A stretch of 59,562 nt of DNA. Origin: Mesocricetibacter intestinalis (GTDB taxonomy: Bacteria; Pseudomonadota; Gammaproteobacteria; Enterobacterales; Pasteurellaceae). Shown here piece by piece: positions 28,894 to 38,739 of this stretch. The DNA is taken from assembly GCF_004363295.1 (NCBI RefSeq), contig NZ_SNYQ01000010.1, forward strand, positions 1 through 59,562. The letters run 5' to 3'. Both the position numbers and the translations under genes were made by a program. Numbering within the stretch: position 1 is the first letter of the stretch; each line of letters starts with the position of its first letter. The notes beneath the pieces were generated by a model. The model worked only from the letters and a program-made list of their open reading frames with translations, searched no databases and had not been told where the DNA came from.

Positions 28894-29277
28894 TTATTTT
28901 TTCAGTAAGTCGCGGATTTCCGTTAGTAGCTGCTCTTCGTTTGAAATTTTAGGCGCTTCTTCTTCAGCCGGTTTTTTCAGTTTATTTAATACCTTAATCA
29001 TCATGAAAATAGCAAAGGCGATAATCACGAAATCCACTACGTTCTGAATAAACACACCGTAATTTAAAGTAACCGCCGGGGTATCCGCCACCGCTAGGGT
29101 AAATTTCAGATCTTTGAAATCGACGCTGCCGGTTAACATTCCCAATAAGGGCATAAAAATATCGCCCACCAGGGAACTGACGATTTTACCGAAAGCGCCG
29201 CCGATAATCACACCGACCGCCATGTCGATAACATTACCGCGCATAGCAAATTCACGAAATTCTTTCATAAAGCTCAT
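28894..29277 (-). CDS. mscL: Large-conductance mechanosensitive channel
   Basis: The 127-residue inner-membrane pentamer opens under membrane tension and releases solutes during hypo-osmotic shock. It has the N-terminal [23 protein letters not shown] helix with TM1, TM2 around [25 protein letters not shown], and the cytoplasmic [11 protein letters not shown] helix. ATG 29277 is chosen because GGAG is 7 nt upstream; the in-frame ATG at 29283 is only 1 nt from GGAG. It lies downstream of trkA, an order also seen in E. coli. Confidence 0.96.
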   Translation of the reverse strand: MSFMKEFREFAMRGNVIDMAVGVIIGGAFGKIVSSLVGDIFMPLLGMLTGSVDFKDLKFTLAVADTPAVTLNYGVFIQNVVDFVIIAFAIFMMIKVLNKLKKPAEEEAPKISNEEQLLTEIRDLLKK

Positions 29278-29351
29278 ATCCATACTCCTCTGTTTTTGAA
29301 TTAAAAAGCGTGCGTATTATAGGTACTGTCGGGCATACTGTATAGCCGTAA

Positions 29352-30728
29352 TTAAATAAAAAATGCGCTGGGTTGAAAGATTTTTTCTACATCGGATACA
29401 TATTTTTTATCCGTAATATAGACGATAACATGATCTTCATCTTCAATAACCAGATTCTTGCCGGCGATAATTACTTCCGTACCGCGCAGCAACGCACCGA
29501 TAATGACACCGGTCGGCAGTTTTAGTTCACTGATTTTACGTCCGATAATATTGGAAGTTTCCGCATCGCCATGTACCACAATTTCCATAACTTCGGCGGT
29601 ACCGTGGCGTAACGAAACCACATTGGGAATATCGCCTTTGCGCACATGACCCAGTAAGGCGGAAATAGTCGCCTGCTGCGGTGATACGGCAATATCTATG
29701 GTACCGCCCTGAATCATATTAATATAGGCCATACGCTGAATCAGTACCATGGCTTTTTTGGCGCCCAGCCGCTTGGCCAGTAAGGCGGACATAATGTTGG
29801 CTTCATCGTCGCTGGTCAGAGAAATAAACACATCGATATTTTCGATATGTTCTTCGTACAATAATGACTGATCCGAGGCATCGCCGTGAAAAACCAGGGT
29901 CTTCGCCAATTTCTCCGCCAACGCCGTGGCTTTGGCTGCATTGCGTTCGATTAGCTTGACGCTGCATTGTTCTTCCAGTTGTTTCGCCACCCCGGCACCG
30001 ATATTACCGCCGCCGACAATCATAATCCGTTTATAGGGCTTTTCCAGGCGCTGTAATTCCGACATAACCGCCTTAATATGCTGGGTAGCGCAGATAAAGG
30101 TAACTTCGTCGCCGGCTTCTATGACAGTGGAACCTTGCGGGCGGATAACCTTATCGAAACGCAGAATGGAAACGATACGGCAATCGATATAAGGCAAGTG
30201 ATCACGCAGAGCGGAAATGGCATAACCGACCAAAGGTCCGCCGTAATAGGCTTTCACTACCACCAGGCTGATTTGTTTATCCGCCAGATGGGCCACCTGC
30301 AGGGCGCCGGGATAATCGATCAGGCGTATAATATCCTCCGTTACCAGATTTTCCGGAGAGATAATATGATCGATTGGAATAACGTTTTGGTTAAATAATT
30401 TATCCTTTTCGCGCAGATATTCACGTTCCCGGATACGGGCTATTTTGGTCGGTGTGTTAAACAATGTATAGGCGATTTGACAGGCAATCATATTGACTTC
30501 GTCGGCACTGGTAACGGCCACCAACAGATCCGCATCGGGGGCGCCCGCTTCACGTAATATATGAGGGGAAGAAGCCGAACCCGTTACCACCCGCAGGTCA
30601 TGTTTATCCTGTAAGTTTTCCAGCCGTTTTTCTTCGTTATCCACCAATGTGATATCGTTGTCTTCGCTGACCAGGTTTTCCGCAAGGGTTTTACCGACCT
30701 GACCGGCGCCGAGAATAATAATTTTCAC
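29352..30728 (-). CDS. trkA: Trk potassium uptake regulatory protein TrkA
   Basis: The 458-residue peripheral membrane protein binds NAD(H) and gates Trk potassium channels. Two tandem RCK repeats are visible, each with a Rossmann motif ([17 protein letters not shown] at the start and [19 protein letters not shown] near residue 235). I assign a GTG start at 30728 (giving [12 protein letters not shown] as in E. coli), 6 nt after AAGGA. A GTG one codon earlier or an upstream ATG at 30788 would add residues with no homology. TrkH/TrkG is not in the window. Confidence 0.95.
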   Translation of the reverse strand: MKIIILGAGQVGKTLAENLVSEDNDITLVDNEEKRLENLQDKHDLRVVTGSASSPHILREAGAPDADLLVAVTSADEVNMIACQIAYTLFNTPTKIARIREREYLREKDKLFNQNVIPIDHIISPENLVTEDIIRLIDYPGALQVAHLADKQISLVVVKAYYGGPLVGYAISALRDHLPYIDCRIVSILRFDKVIRPQGSTVIEAGDEVTFICATQHIKAVMSELQRLEKPYKRIMIVGGGNIGAGVAKQLEEQCSVKLIERNAAKATALAEKLAKTLVFHGDASDQSLLYEEHIENIDVFISLTSDDEANIMSALLAKRLGAKKAMVLIQRMAYINMIQGGTIDIAVSPQQATISALLGHVRKGDIPNVVSLRHGTAEVMEIVVHGDAETSNIIGRKISELKLPTGVIIGALLRGTEVIIAGKNLVIEDEDHVIVYITDKKYVSDVEKIFQPSAFFI

Positions 30729-30840
30729 CACAAATCCTTTTTCTGCCTGAGATTGCTGCGTATACGGCAACTGCCGTTTCTGCGCCAAATATTAGCCCTT
30801 ATTAGGCCTTAAGTGAACCGATTTTGATAATTTTATGCCT

Positions 30841-31428
30841 CTAAAGGGCGGAACCGCCTATTTCCAACCAGTTGCTCAGAATCTGCGTACCATATTCGGA
30901 AATAAAAGATTCGGGGTGGAACTGGACGCCGTACAAAGGCAGCGTTTTATGCTGTACCGCCATAATCACCCCTGCATCACAACGGCCGACAATCTCCAAT
31001 TCGGATGGAAAGTTCTGCGGGGAAACCGCCCAGGAATGATATAGTCCGATACGGAAACGCGCCGGCAGGTTGCGGAATAAATCGCTTTGCCGTTCAAGAT
31101 TGAAAGATTCTTCCACCCCGTGGCGGCAGGCGCTAAGGTTATACAGGCTTGCGCCGAAAAAACGGCACAGGGTTTGATGGCCCAAACAAACCCCTAAAAT
31201 TGATTTATGGCGGTAATGACGCCGCAGCATTTCGAACAGTTGCGGATAGGCCTCAGGTACATCGGGACCGGGGGAGATGAGAACATGGGAAAAGCTTTCC
31301 ATATCCGTTACCGAAGATAACTGTTCTGTGGCTATTATTTGCATCCGGACGGATAAAGGGCGGAGTAAATCCACAAGGTTATAGGTAAAAGAATCATGAT
31401 TGTTAATAATAAGCAGGCGGTTTTGCAT
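30841..31428 (-). CDS. pabA: Aminodeoxychorismate synthase glutaminase subunit
   Basis: The 195-residue class I glutamine amidotransferase supplies ammonia to PabB for 4-amino-4-deoxychorismate (folate pathway). It has IINNHDSFTYNLVDL, SPGPDVP, the nucleophile Cys in LGVCLGHQTL and the His/Glu in VQFHPESF. A TrpG role cannot be excluded from sequence, but divergent pabB and the pabC-like gene support PabA. No convincing ribosome site precedes the ATG. Confidence 0.85.
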   Translation of the reverse strand: MQNRLLIINNHDSFTYNLVDLLRPLSVRMQIIATEQLSSVTDMESFSHVLISPGPDVPEAYPQLFEMLRRHYRHKSILGVCLGHQTLCRFFGASLYNLSACRHGVEESFNLERQSDLFRNLPARFRIGLYHSWAVSPQNFPSELEIVGRCDAGVIMAVQHKTLPLYGVQFHPESFISEYGTQILSNWLEIGGSAL

Positions 31429-31535
31429 GAGTATCGACTATCGCGGATCTGATTAGGCGCATTATAAGATAAAAATCAGGATTTTTACCCCTGTTTCCGT
31501 TAGAATTTATTACCTTTCAGATATTTTTTTAATCT

Positions 31536-32522
31536 ATGGACGCTTTTGCACAATTTATTCGGCAGGCCAATGAATACGGTAAGCAGAAATTACCCTTTTT
31601 CTTTTTGGTGGATTTTGAATGCCGCAACCCCCTTATTGTTCCGCTAGGGGAAGCGGCGCAACGGGGAATTTATTTTGATATTCGGGGACGGACGAATGTA
31701 GAGCGCGATGGCAAGGTAAGTATGCCGCCCTTTTGGTTGCGGACGGAACCCATGGCGGCGGAGGATTACCGACGGGGCTTCGAAATAGTTCGCCGGGAAT
31801 TACAGAAGGGCAATAGTTATTTACTTAATCTGACCTATCCGACACCGATTTATACCAATTATACGCTAAAACAGATTTTTCAGAGCGCGGAGGCGGCCTA
31901 CAAACTATTGCTGGAAGATCAGTTCGTTTGTTTTTCGCCGGAAAGCTTTATTAAGATTGCGCAAAATAAAATTTATACTTATCCGATGAAGGGAACCATT
32001 GATGCGGCGACGGAAAATGCTCAACAACTGTTGCTCGGCTCGGAAAAAGAACGTCGCGAACATTATACCATCGTTGATTTAATGCGTAATGATCTGGCCT
32101 CGGTGGCTACCGGTATAAAGGTTGAACGTTTCCGTTACCCGGAGGAAGTTCGAACCGGTCGCGGGGCGATACTGCAAACCAGTTCCGAAATCAGCGGTTC
32201 GCTGGCGGCGGACTGGCGTCAGCATATAGGAACGATACTGAGCCGATTGCTGCCGGCGGGTTCCGTCAGCGGTGCGCCGAAAGAAAGAACCCTGAGTATT
32301 ATCCGACAGGCGGAAGCTCAAGCGCGCGGCTATTATAGCGGCGTTTTCGGTATTTTTGAGGGGGATAGGCTACAAAGTGCGGTAGCCATTCGTTTTATCC
32401 GTCGGCACAAGGATCGTTTGTTTTTTCACAGCGGCGGCGGAATTACCCTACAGAGCCGGGCGGAAGAAGAATACCAAGAGTTGCTGCGTAAGGTTTATGT
32501 GCCTCTGCGGGGGAAGGATTAA
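31536..32522 (+). CDS. pabB: Aminodeoxychorismate synthase component I
   Basis: The 328-residue chorismate-binding enzyme adds ammonia to chorismate. It shows the chorismate-binding core: YPMKGTIDAATENAQQLLLGSEKERREHYTIVDLMRNDL, SGAPKERTLSIIRQAE and YYSGVFGIFEGD. It is shorter than E. coli PabB (453) because the N-terminal TrpE-like region is reduced, as in related Pasteurellaceae proteins. A perfect uptake signal lies inside at 32375-32383. The stop overlaps the start of the next gene by 1 bp. Confidence 0.92.
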   Translation: MDAFAQFIRQANEYGKQKLPFFFLVDFECRNPLIVPLGEAAQRGIYFDIRGRTNVERDGKVSMPPFWLRTEPMAAEDYRRGFEIVRRELQKGNSYLLNLTYPTPIYTNYTLKQIFQSAEAAYKLLLEDQFVCFSPESFIKIAQNKIYTYPMKGTIDAATENAQQLLLGSEKERREHYTIVDLMRNDLASVATGIKVERFRYPEEVRTGRGAILQTSSEISGSLAADWRQHIGTILSRLLPAGSVSGAPKERTLSIIRQAEAQARGYYSGVFGIFEGDRLQSAVAIRFIRRHKDRLFFHSGGGITLQSRAEEEYQELLRKVYVPLRGKD

Positions 32523-33106
32523 TGGAATTTCCGTTATTTGAAACCATTGCTCTGGAAAACGGACAAATCAGGCATATCGAAGAACATCAGCGGCGTTATC
32601 TGGCGGCGCTGGCAAATTATTATCCGAACCGCCCGATCACCCGTTTCGATTTAAGCAGCCTGATTCGACAAGCGCCGCAGTTTAACGAATTGCGCGGGCA
32701 AAAAGGATTGTTCCGTTGTCGGATCGATTATAATGCGCAGGATTTTCGCCTCAGCCTTACCCCTTATCAGCGTCGGATACACCGCCGTTTTCAACCGGTG
32801 CGATGCGATAATATCGATTATGCGTTAAAATACGCCGATCGTGATTTATTGAACCTGTTATTACAACAGCGCGGCGATTGTGATGAAATCATTATTATCA
32901 AAGGGGGTTGCGTAACCGACTGTAGTATTGGTAATTTAGCCTTCCGGTGCGGAAAAGATTGGTTTACCCCGGATACCCCCTTATTAAAAGGGGTACAGCG
33001 CAGTATCCTGTTGGCGCAGCGGAAGATTCGCGCCGTTCGGATTTTGCACGGGGATTTGGATAGGTTTGACGAAATCAGAATTATCAATGCGATGAATCCG
33101 CTCTGA
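32522..33106 (+). CDS. Class IV aminotransferase-fold protein, probable aminodeoxychorismate lyase
   Basis: The 194-residue PLP-dependent fold-type IV protein overlaps pabB by 1 bp, so a PabC role (release of p-aminobenzoate and pyruvate) is likely. The candidate PLP lysine is in YALKYADRD. The usual VTEC/S signature reads VTDCSIGNL, with Asp where family members have Glu. The C-terminal half contains FTPDTPLLKGVQRS, matching the family. It is shorter than E. coli PabC (269), lacking N-terminal sequence. Function is inferred from neighbours. Confidence 0.78.
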   Translation: MEFPLFETIALENGQIRHIEEHQRRYLAALANYYPNRPITRFDLSSLIRQAPQFNELRGQKGLFRCRIDYNAQDFRLSLTPYQRRIHRRFQPVRCDNIDYALKYADRDLLNLLLQQRGDCDEIIIIKGGCVTDCSIGNLAFRCGKDWFTPDTPLLKGVQRSILLAQRKIRAVRILHGDLDRFDEIRIINAMNPL

Positions 33107-33182
33107 AGCTTTTTTCTGTATAAGAAAACACCGAAAAAATAAAGAAAAAATGGCAGGGAAGGAAAGAGCAAAACACATAATT

Positions 33183-33212
33183 ATGCCGCCTTGATGCGGC
33201 ATTTATTTTAGT
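33183..33212 (+). terminator. Terminator after the pab genes
   Basis: ATGCCGC and GCGGCAT form a 7-bp stem with a 6-nt loop, followed by TTATTTTAGTTT. Confidence 0.75.
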
Positions 33213-33384
33213 TTAAAACTCAGGGGCGCCGCAGAAGCGCCCTTGGTCGGTATGCTATTTTCGCCCCGAAAGCATTGCCTGAAAAAACTTTTCAAAAATT
33301 GACCGCACTTTTGTCTATTGTGCCTTGTCTATCGTGTCTTTGTTGCTCAGGCTGTTAAGGAGGCGGGTAATAAAAGCCTCGGCG

Positions 33385-34743
33385 CTACAGAATCATTTTG
33401 ACCAGTTTATCCGCCTTAACCCGTTGGAAGCGTTTCAAAATACGCTGAACTGGTGCCGGGTATCGAGGTAAATCTTCCAGTTCGGAATAATGGTTCAAGC
33501 GTTCGGTATGACGGCGGATATATTCCAGCTCCTGTTCCGCCTGCGGGCGTAAACGTTGCTGCGGATCATGGATCAATAGGCCGTTTTCCGCATCGAGTCG
33601 CCAGGCGCGCGGATTCAGGTTGTTGCCCGTTAGTAGCATATAGCGGTTATCCACCCAGATACCTTTTAGGTGATAGCTGTTATCCTCGTCTTTCCAAATT
33701 CTTATGTTCAGTGCGCCGCGCTCGATTTCTGCTTCGAATTTGCGTGCAAAGGCGCGCAGATTTTTCTCATACAAATAAGGCAAAGCCCCCGCCATTTTAA
33801 AGGGTTCCTGCGGCGGAATATAAAAATCGTTGGCGGTTTTGTCGCCGACGATAATTTCGATTTTTTTACCTTCTTTTAATAGATGTCGGATTCTGCCCTG
33901 TAGAGAACGAGGGAAATTAAAATAAGGGGTGCAGATGGTCAACTTCTCTTCCACCAGCATAAACAGATCTTCAATGGTGCGGTTCAGCAGATTACCTTGA
34001 TTGGATAAACCGAACAGAGGCGCAATACTTAAATCTTCGCCCGACCTTGTTGCCTCTTTCACCTGATAGCGGCCGTAATGAGCCAGATGACGGCGGAAAG
34101 CTTTAATTTGGTGGCGGAGTTCTTTGGTCGTAGGGCGCTGAGGATTATCCAGCGCATGGATAACCTCGGGAACAAGCAGATAAGCGTTGATAAATTCTAC
34201 CAATGCGTCTGCCAGTCCGGCATTTTTAATTTTCTGATAACGATCGTAACGGTATTTATCCTGATGGTGCAGATAAACATTATTAATACTTGCGCCGCTG
34301 TACAGAACCGTATCGTCGAAGACAAAGCCCTTGATATGCAGAACGCCGAATACTTCGCGGGTGTTAATAGGTACCCCGAAAAAGAGGGCGTCAGCTTGTT
34401 GTTTTTGCCGTTCGCCGCAGTACCAGTCCGCATTGGTCATTCCTTTTTTCTCGCCGATCAAATTCCGCTGCGCACGATGCCAGTCCACCAGAATTTTAAT
34501 TTCCAGTTCGGGACGTTGATGTTTGGCAAGATAGATTTCGTCCAGTATCTCTTGGCCGGCCTCATCCATTTGCCAGTAAAGTGCGGTGATATAAATGCGT
34601 TTTTGCGCGGCGCGGATCTGTTGAATTATGGCCTGCTTAAACTGCGCAGGGGCGTAAAGTATTTCAAAATCCGTGTCAATCTGCGGTAAGAATTGTAAAT
34701 CTTGTAAGTGCTGTTTGGCTCGTTTAATTTTATTTACTAACAT
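33385..34743 (-). CDS. pssA: CDP-diacylglycerol-serine O-phosphatidyltransferase
   Basis: The 452-residue phosphatidylserine synthase of the phospholipase-D superfamily catalyses the first step to phosphatidylethanolamine. Two HKD motifs are visible: HIKGFVFDDTVLYSGASINN (about residues 135-154) and HLKGIWVDNRYMLLTGNNLN (about residues 354-373). The length matches E. coli PssA (451). The enzyme is peripheral at the membrane and ribosome. A perfect uptake signal lies inside the gene (34579-34587). Confidence 0.95.
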   Translation of the reverse strand: MLVNKIKRAKQHLQDLQFLPQIDTDFEILYAPAQFKQAIIQQIRAAQKRIYITALYWQMDEAGQEILDEIYLAKHQRPELEIKILVDWHRAQRNLIGEKKGMTNADWYCGERQKQQADALFFGVPINTREVFGVLHIKGFVFDDTVLYSGASINNVYLHHQDKYRYDRYQKIKNAGLADALVEFINAYLLVPEVIHALDNPQRPTTKELRHQIKAFRRHLAHYGRYQVKEATRSGEDLSIAPLFGLSNQGNLLNRTIEDLFMLVEEKLTICTPYFNFPRSLQGRIRHLLKEGKKIEIIVGDKTANDFYIPPQEPFKMAGALPYLYEKNLRAFARKFEAEIERGALNIRIWKDEDNSYHLKGIWVDNRYMLLTGNNLNPRAWRLDAENGLLIHDPQQRLRPQAEQELEYIRRHTERLNHYSELEDLPRYPAPVQRILKRFQRVKADKLVKMIL

Positions 34744-34910
34744 AATTTTTCTTCTATTCGGCGCCTGCCGATGTATCGACGGCGATCTAGTTTACAATAT
34801 TTACCCCCGTATTTAATAGAAAAAAGCTTTTTTTTCGTTATAATGCTCACAGTTTTTATTGAAAATAATGACTTTCCCTTCCTGTTTATCCACCTTTTGG
34901 CAATACAATA

Positions 34911-36050
34911 ATGAACGAACAAGGTAAAAAAGACCACTTCCAGAACGCTGAATTCCGCTCGCCGGAATTTGAATCGGACAAGCGTAGCAAGCGTTTTAAC
35001 GAGCGCAGCGTCCTTCGACAGGAGCAATCCGACAAAAGAACCAAGGGTTCCAAATCACCCCACTTCAAGACAAAATCCGGTTCGGGTTCCCGTGCTTTTG
35101 CCTCCGCCGGAAAAACCGAAGGCGGCGCCCGTTATCAACGTCGAGAGGGTGGCGTTGCCTCAGCGCTCGGAAAAGAACGGGTGATTACGGAAATAACGGC
35201 GGATAATGCGCGTAAAAACGGTACGGTGAAAGTTACCTTGAAAAGCAGCACCGCGGCAGGCGGTCCCGGGGTAAAAAAAACCGGGCCTTTATCACCGCGC
35301 GCTCCGGAAAAAATTAAGAAAAATCGAACGGAAGAAATGAAAGTGTACGGCGAATCCGCCTGTGCCGCACTCTTTGCCGAACGTCCGCAAAGTATCGTAC
35401 GGGTTTGGACGACGGTAGAAGTAGCGCATAAATCCGGCGATTTGTTTCGTTATCTGGCGGCTAATAAGAAAGTCTATCATGTTGTGGATAATCGCGAACT
35501 TAGCTTGGTTAGTGCGACGGAACATCATGGCGGCATCTGTATGCTGGTGAAAAAAGCTCGTCCTTTTACCCTATCCGGTTATTTGTCGGTGGCGCGTTCC
35601 AGCGATTGCCTGGTATTACTGGACGGGGTGCGTAACGCCCATAATATCGGCGGGATTATACGTACCTGCGCTTTTTTCGGGGTTAAGGCTATCGTCCTTG
35701 AAGATCACGAATTATTGAATTCCGCCGCAGCTATGCGGGTGGCGGAGGGCGGCATGGAATATGTGCATGGGCTGCAAACCGAAAGTACGCCGGAAGCTTT
35801 GCGCCAACTGCGGCAGGCCGGTTATCAGATTGTCTTCCCTACGACCGATAAGCGAGCAACCGCTGTAGACAGTGCGAGCTTAGCCGCTAAAACGGTATTG
35901 GTATTAAGTGAACAGGATAGGCTTGTGTTGGCCGAAGAGGGAGATAAAGTCCTGAATCTGTCCTTTGCTAATCCGCTGCCGGGGAACGGATTAAATGTAG
36001 CAGTTCAGGCGGGCGTTTTGCTGGCAAAATGGCAGGCGGAAAAGCATTAA
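34911..36050 (+). CDS. yfiF: SpoU/TrmH-family RNA 2'-O-methyltransferase (YfiF-like)
   Basis: The 379-residue protein has a ~140-residue N-terminal region that is low-complexity and basic (Lys, Arg, Ser, Gly) and probably disordered. It is followed by a SpoU substrate-binding domain (VYGESACAALFAERPQSIVRVW) and the SPOUT knot (LLDGVRNAHNIGGIIRTCAFFGVKAIVL, LSFANPLPGNGLNVAVQAGVLLA). It matches E. coli YfiF, an uncharacterised paralogue of TrmH/RlmB. Its RNA target is unknown. The C-terminal stop overlaps by 4 bp with the convergent ferredoxin gene. Confidence 0.88.
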   Translation: MNEQGKKDHFQNAEFRSPEFESDKRSKRFNERSVLRQEQSDKRTKGSKSPHFKTKSGSGSRAFASAGKTEGGARYQRREGGVASALGKERVITEITADNARKNGTVKVTLKSSTAAGGPGVKKTGPLSPRAPEKIKKNRTEEMKVYGESACAALFAERPQSIVRVWTTVEVAHKSGDLFRYLAANKKVYHVVDNRELSLVSATEHHGGICMLVKKARPFTLSGYLSVARSSDCLVLLDGVRNAHNIGGIIRTCAFFGVKAIVLEDHELLNSAAAMRVAEGGMEYVHGLQTESTPEALRQLRQAGYQIVFPTTDKRATAVDSASLAAKTVLVLSEQDRLVLAEEGDKVLNLSFANPLPGNGLNVAVQAGVLLAKWQAEKH

Positions 36051-36316
36051 GGATTGCTCAGGGTATCGGCGTGGTGTATGAGCACAAAGCGTTCCCAGAG
36101 CTGTTCTTCCGTTTCGGTGTGCTCGGGATCGGTTTTGATACAGTTGTTGATCGGGCAGACCTTTTGGCAGGTCGGCGTATCATAATGTCCCACACACTCG
36201 GTGCATAATGTGGGATCGATAATATAAATTTCGGCGCCGACCGAAATGGCCTCATTCGGGCATTCGGGCAGGCACATATCGCAGTTGGTGCATTTTTCCG
36301 TAATCAATAGGGCCAT
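36047..36316 (-). CDS. yfhL: YfhL-family 2[4Fe-4S] ferredoxin
   Basis: The 89-residue ferredoxin has two cluster motifs: CTNCDMCLPECP and CTECVGHYDTPTCQKVCP, the second with the long insertion typical of Alvin-type ferredoxins. It is nearly identical by eye to E. coli YfhL over most of its length (ETEEQLWERFVLIHHAD). It transfers low-potential electrons in the cytoplasm. It is convergent with yfiF, and the stop codons overlap. Confidence 0.95.
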   Translation of the reverse strand: MALLITEKCTNCDMCLPECPNEAISVGAEIYIIDPTLCTECVGHYDTPTCQKVCPINNCIKTDPEHTETEEQLWERFVLIHHADTLSNP

Positions 36317-36521
36317 AAAGCTTCGTATATAAAGAGAGTTGCGGCGTTTATTAAGCGGCTGATTATAAATAAATCGAATTGAAAAACAAACTGTTTTGTA
36401 GGTTCGCCGGCTTGTGAAGGCGGGAGCCTTATGCGGTACGGCGGCAATAAAAAAATCCGCTATAAACGGACCGCTCTTTTTAGCCCTGCGGCACTTAACA
36501 ATAAAGAAAGAAGGATAATTG

Positions 36522-37259
36522 ATGAATCAGAAGCAGATATTTCAGCTCAGTCTTTTTGTTGTATTCGTATTTATGCTTATTCTGGCCGGTTGGTTTTACA
36601 GCGGTCAGTATAAGGATAAGGCGCAGGCGGCTTCCGTTAGCGCGCAAAAGGAAAAGGCGGAGGAAGCAAGGGCACAGGCGGTGCGGGATAAAGAACGGGG
36701 CTACGATTATATTATGGCCGAGGACAATTTAGGCCAGAATAAAAAAGCCAAGGTGGATTATTATATGTTGGCCTTATCCTGGTCGCCGGCTTTTTGCGAA
36801 ACTCAGCGCAAGCGTTACGGCGATAATCTGCCGGATTCGCTGCAGCGACAATGCGGGAGCGAAAATACCTTCGGTTGGGTGATTCACGGTTTATGGCCGC
36901 AAAGTAAAACCGCCCGTAAGGCGGAAGATCATCCCCGTTTTTGCCAGGGCGATCTGCCGCCGGTCGAACATAGCCTGATTGAAAAATACCTGGCTCAAAG
37001 TCCGAGTGAGAATTTACTGCAGGGGCAATGGGAAAAACACGGGGCCTGCGCCTTTAATTCGGCGGAAGATTATTTCAGCAAGCAGCGGGAATTATACGGA
37101 CAACTGAATTTGCCGACCAAAACGGCGGATCGTAAAAACCTGTTTACCTGGTTGAAAAAGAATAACCCGCGCTTAAAAGGGATCTATTTAAAGGCGACAC
37201 GTAACGAATTGTTTATCTGTTATGATCTGCGCTGGAAAATTATCAGCTGCCCGAAATAA
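36522..37259 (+). CDS. rna: RNase I-like ribonuclease of the T2 family
   Basis: The 245-residue protein has a hydrophobic segment at about residues 9-27, without an obvious signal peptidase site right after it, so it may be membrane-anchored in the periplasm. The T2 catalytic motifs are intact: CAS1 in WVIHGLWPQ and CAS2 in QWEKHGACAF. Members cut RNA with little base preference through a 2',3'-cyclic intermediate. ATG 36522 is used; AAGGA lies 6-7 nt upstream. It precedes pgk on the same strand, but pgk has its own promoter. Confidence 0.9.
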   Translation: MNQKQIFQLSLFVVFVFMLILAGWFYSGQYKDKAQAASVSAQKEKAEEARAQAVRDKERGYDYIMAEDNLGQNKKAKVDYYMLALSWSPAFCETQRKRYGDNLPDSLQRQCGSENTFGWVIHGLWPQSKTARKAEDHPRFCQGDLPPVEHSLIEKYLAQSPSENLLQGQWEKHGACAFNSAEDYFSKQRELYGQLNLPTKTADRKNLFTWLKKNNPRLKGIYLKATRNELFICYDLRWKIISCPK

Positions 37260-37388
37260 GGTCGGGTGATTTAGCGGGTAAAATATTTGCTGTAACGTAT
37301 CAGTTTTATTAATTTCGCTGATTTTCCATTTTATATCTGGTATTCCCCGGAGAGCGCGATAAATCTCAATAAATTGATCTAAATACGG

Positions 37389-37416
37389 TTACAAGCCCCC
37401 CAATACTGGGTATAAT
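37389..37416 (+). promoter_or_regulatory. Promoter of pgk
   Basis: TTACAA (37389-37394) and TATAAT (37411-37416) are separated by 16 bp, about 43 bp before the pgk ATG. Confidence 0.75.
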
Positions 37417-37459
37417 CGGGCCAGTGATTTTTATTATTTTAACCAGAAGAGGATAAATT

Positions 37460-38632
37460 ATGTCAGTAATCAAAATGACCGACCTTGATCTTGCAGGTAA
37501 ACGTCTGTTTATCCGTGCCGATTTAAACGTGCCGGTAAAAGACGGTAAAGTTACTTCCGATGCACGTATCCGCGCTACGATTCCGACCTTAAAGCTTGCA
37601 CTTGAGAAAGGGGCGAAAGTGATGGTTACTTCGCATCTGGGCCGCCCTACCGAAGGCGTGTTCGAAGAGGCGAATTCCCTGCAACCGGTTGTTGATTATT
37701 TAAATGCAGCCTTGGATGTTCCGGTTCGTTTGGTGCGCGATTATCTGGACGGCGTAGAAGTAAAAGAAGGCGAAATTGTCGTATTGGAAAATGTACGTAT
37801 CAATAAAGGCGAGAAGAAAAATGATCCTGAGCTGGCGAAAAAATATGCCGCGCTCTGTGATGTATTCGTAATGGACGCTTTCGGTACCGCTCACCGTGCC
37901 GAAGGTTCCACCTACGGCGTAGCACAATTTGCCCCGGTAGCCTGTGCCGGTCCGTTGTTGGCGGCGGAGCTGGAAGCTTTGGGCAAAGCACTGAAAGAGC
38001 CACAACGTCCGATGTTGGCGATTGTCGGCGGTTCTAAAGTATCCACTAAACTAACCGTATTGGATTCTCTGGCAAAAATCGCCGATCAGCTGATTGTCGG
38101 CGGCGGTATCGCCAATACCTTTATTGCCGCGCAGGGCAACAATGTGGGTAAATCTCTGTATGAAGCGGATTTAATTCCGGAAGCGCAGCGTTTATCCGCC
38201 GCAACTAATATTCCGGTACCTGTTGATGTACGGGTTGGTAAAGAGTTTTCCGAAACCGCGCCGGCAACGGAAAAAGCGGTTAATGAAGTGGCTGCGGACG
38301 AATCTATTTTCGATATCGGCGATAAGAGTGCGGAACAGCTGGCCGAAATTATCCGTAATGCGAAAACCATTCTTTGGAACGGTCCGGTGGGCGTATTCGA
38401 ATTCCCTAATTTCCGCAAAGGTACCGAGGTGATCGCTAACGCCATTGCCGAGAGTACGGCAAATGGCGCCTTTTCCATTGCCGGTGGCGGTGATACCTTA
38501 GCGGCCATTGATTTATTCGGTATCGCCGATAAGATTTCTTATATTTCAACCGGCGGCGGCGCATTCCTCGAGTTCGTTGAAGGTAAGGTATTACCGGCGG
38601 TCGAAATTCTTGAAAAACGCGCAAACGGCTAA
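37460..38632 (+). CDS. pgk: Phosphoglycerate kinase
   Basis: The 390-residue two-domain glycolytic enzyme interconverts 1,3-bisphosphoglycerate plus ADP and 3-phosphoglycerate plus ATP. It shows [28 protein letters not shown] near residue 60, and the nucleotide-site [15 protein letters not shown] and [12 protein letters not shown] in the C-terminal half. The ribosome site AGAGGA precedes the ATG. fbaA follows 107 bp later. Confidence 0.98.
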   Translation: MSVIKMTDLDLAGKRLFIRADLNVPVKDGKVTSDARIRATIPTLKLALEKGAKVMVTSHLGRPTEGVFEEANSLQPVVDYLNAALDVPVRLVRDYLDGVEVKEGEIVVLENVRINKGEKKNDPELAKKYAALCDVFVMDAFGTAHRAEGSTYGVAQFAPVACAGPLLAAELEALGKALKEPQRPMLAIVGGSKVSTKLTVLDSLAKIADQLIVGGGIANTFIAAQGNNVGKSLYEADLIPEAQRLSAATNIPVPVDVRVGKEFSETAPATEKAVNEVAADESIFDIGDKSAEQLAEIIRNAKTILWNGPVGVFEFPNFRKGTEVIANAIAESTANGAFSIAGGGDTLAAIDLFGIADKISYISTGGGAFLEFVEGKVLPAVEILEKRANG

Positions 38633-38639
38633 TAGATAA

Positions 38640-38662
38640 CGGCGCCTGATATATAAGGCGCC
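38640..38662 (+). other. Hairpin between pgk and fbaA
   Basis: CGGCGCC and GGCGCCG form a 7-bp GC-rich stem with a 9-nt loop, followed by CTTTTCC. It may be a partial terminator setting pgk/fbaA stoichiometry. Confidence 0.5.
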
Positions 38663-38739
38663 GCTTTTCCGGATTAAGGGATAGGTTTTTCTATCCCGAG
38701 GCTTAAAATTTAACTTCCAACACGAAAGGAAAGATCAAA

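Noticed and set aside
36431-36613. 60-codon frame upstream of and overlapping rna
   Set aside because: No ribosome site or family signal; the overlap is with the true start of the RNase gene.
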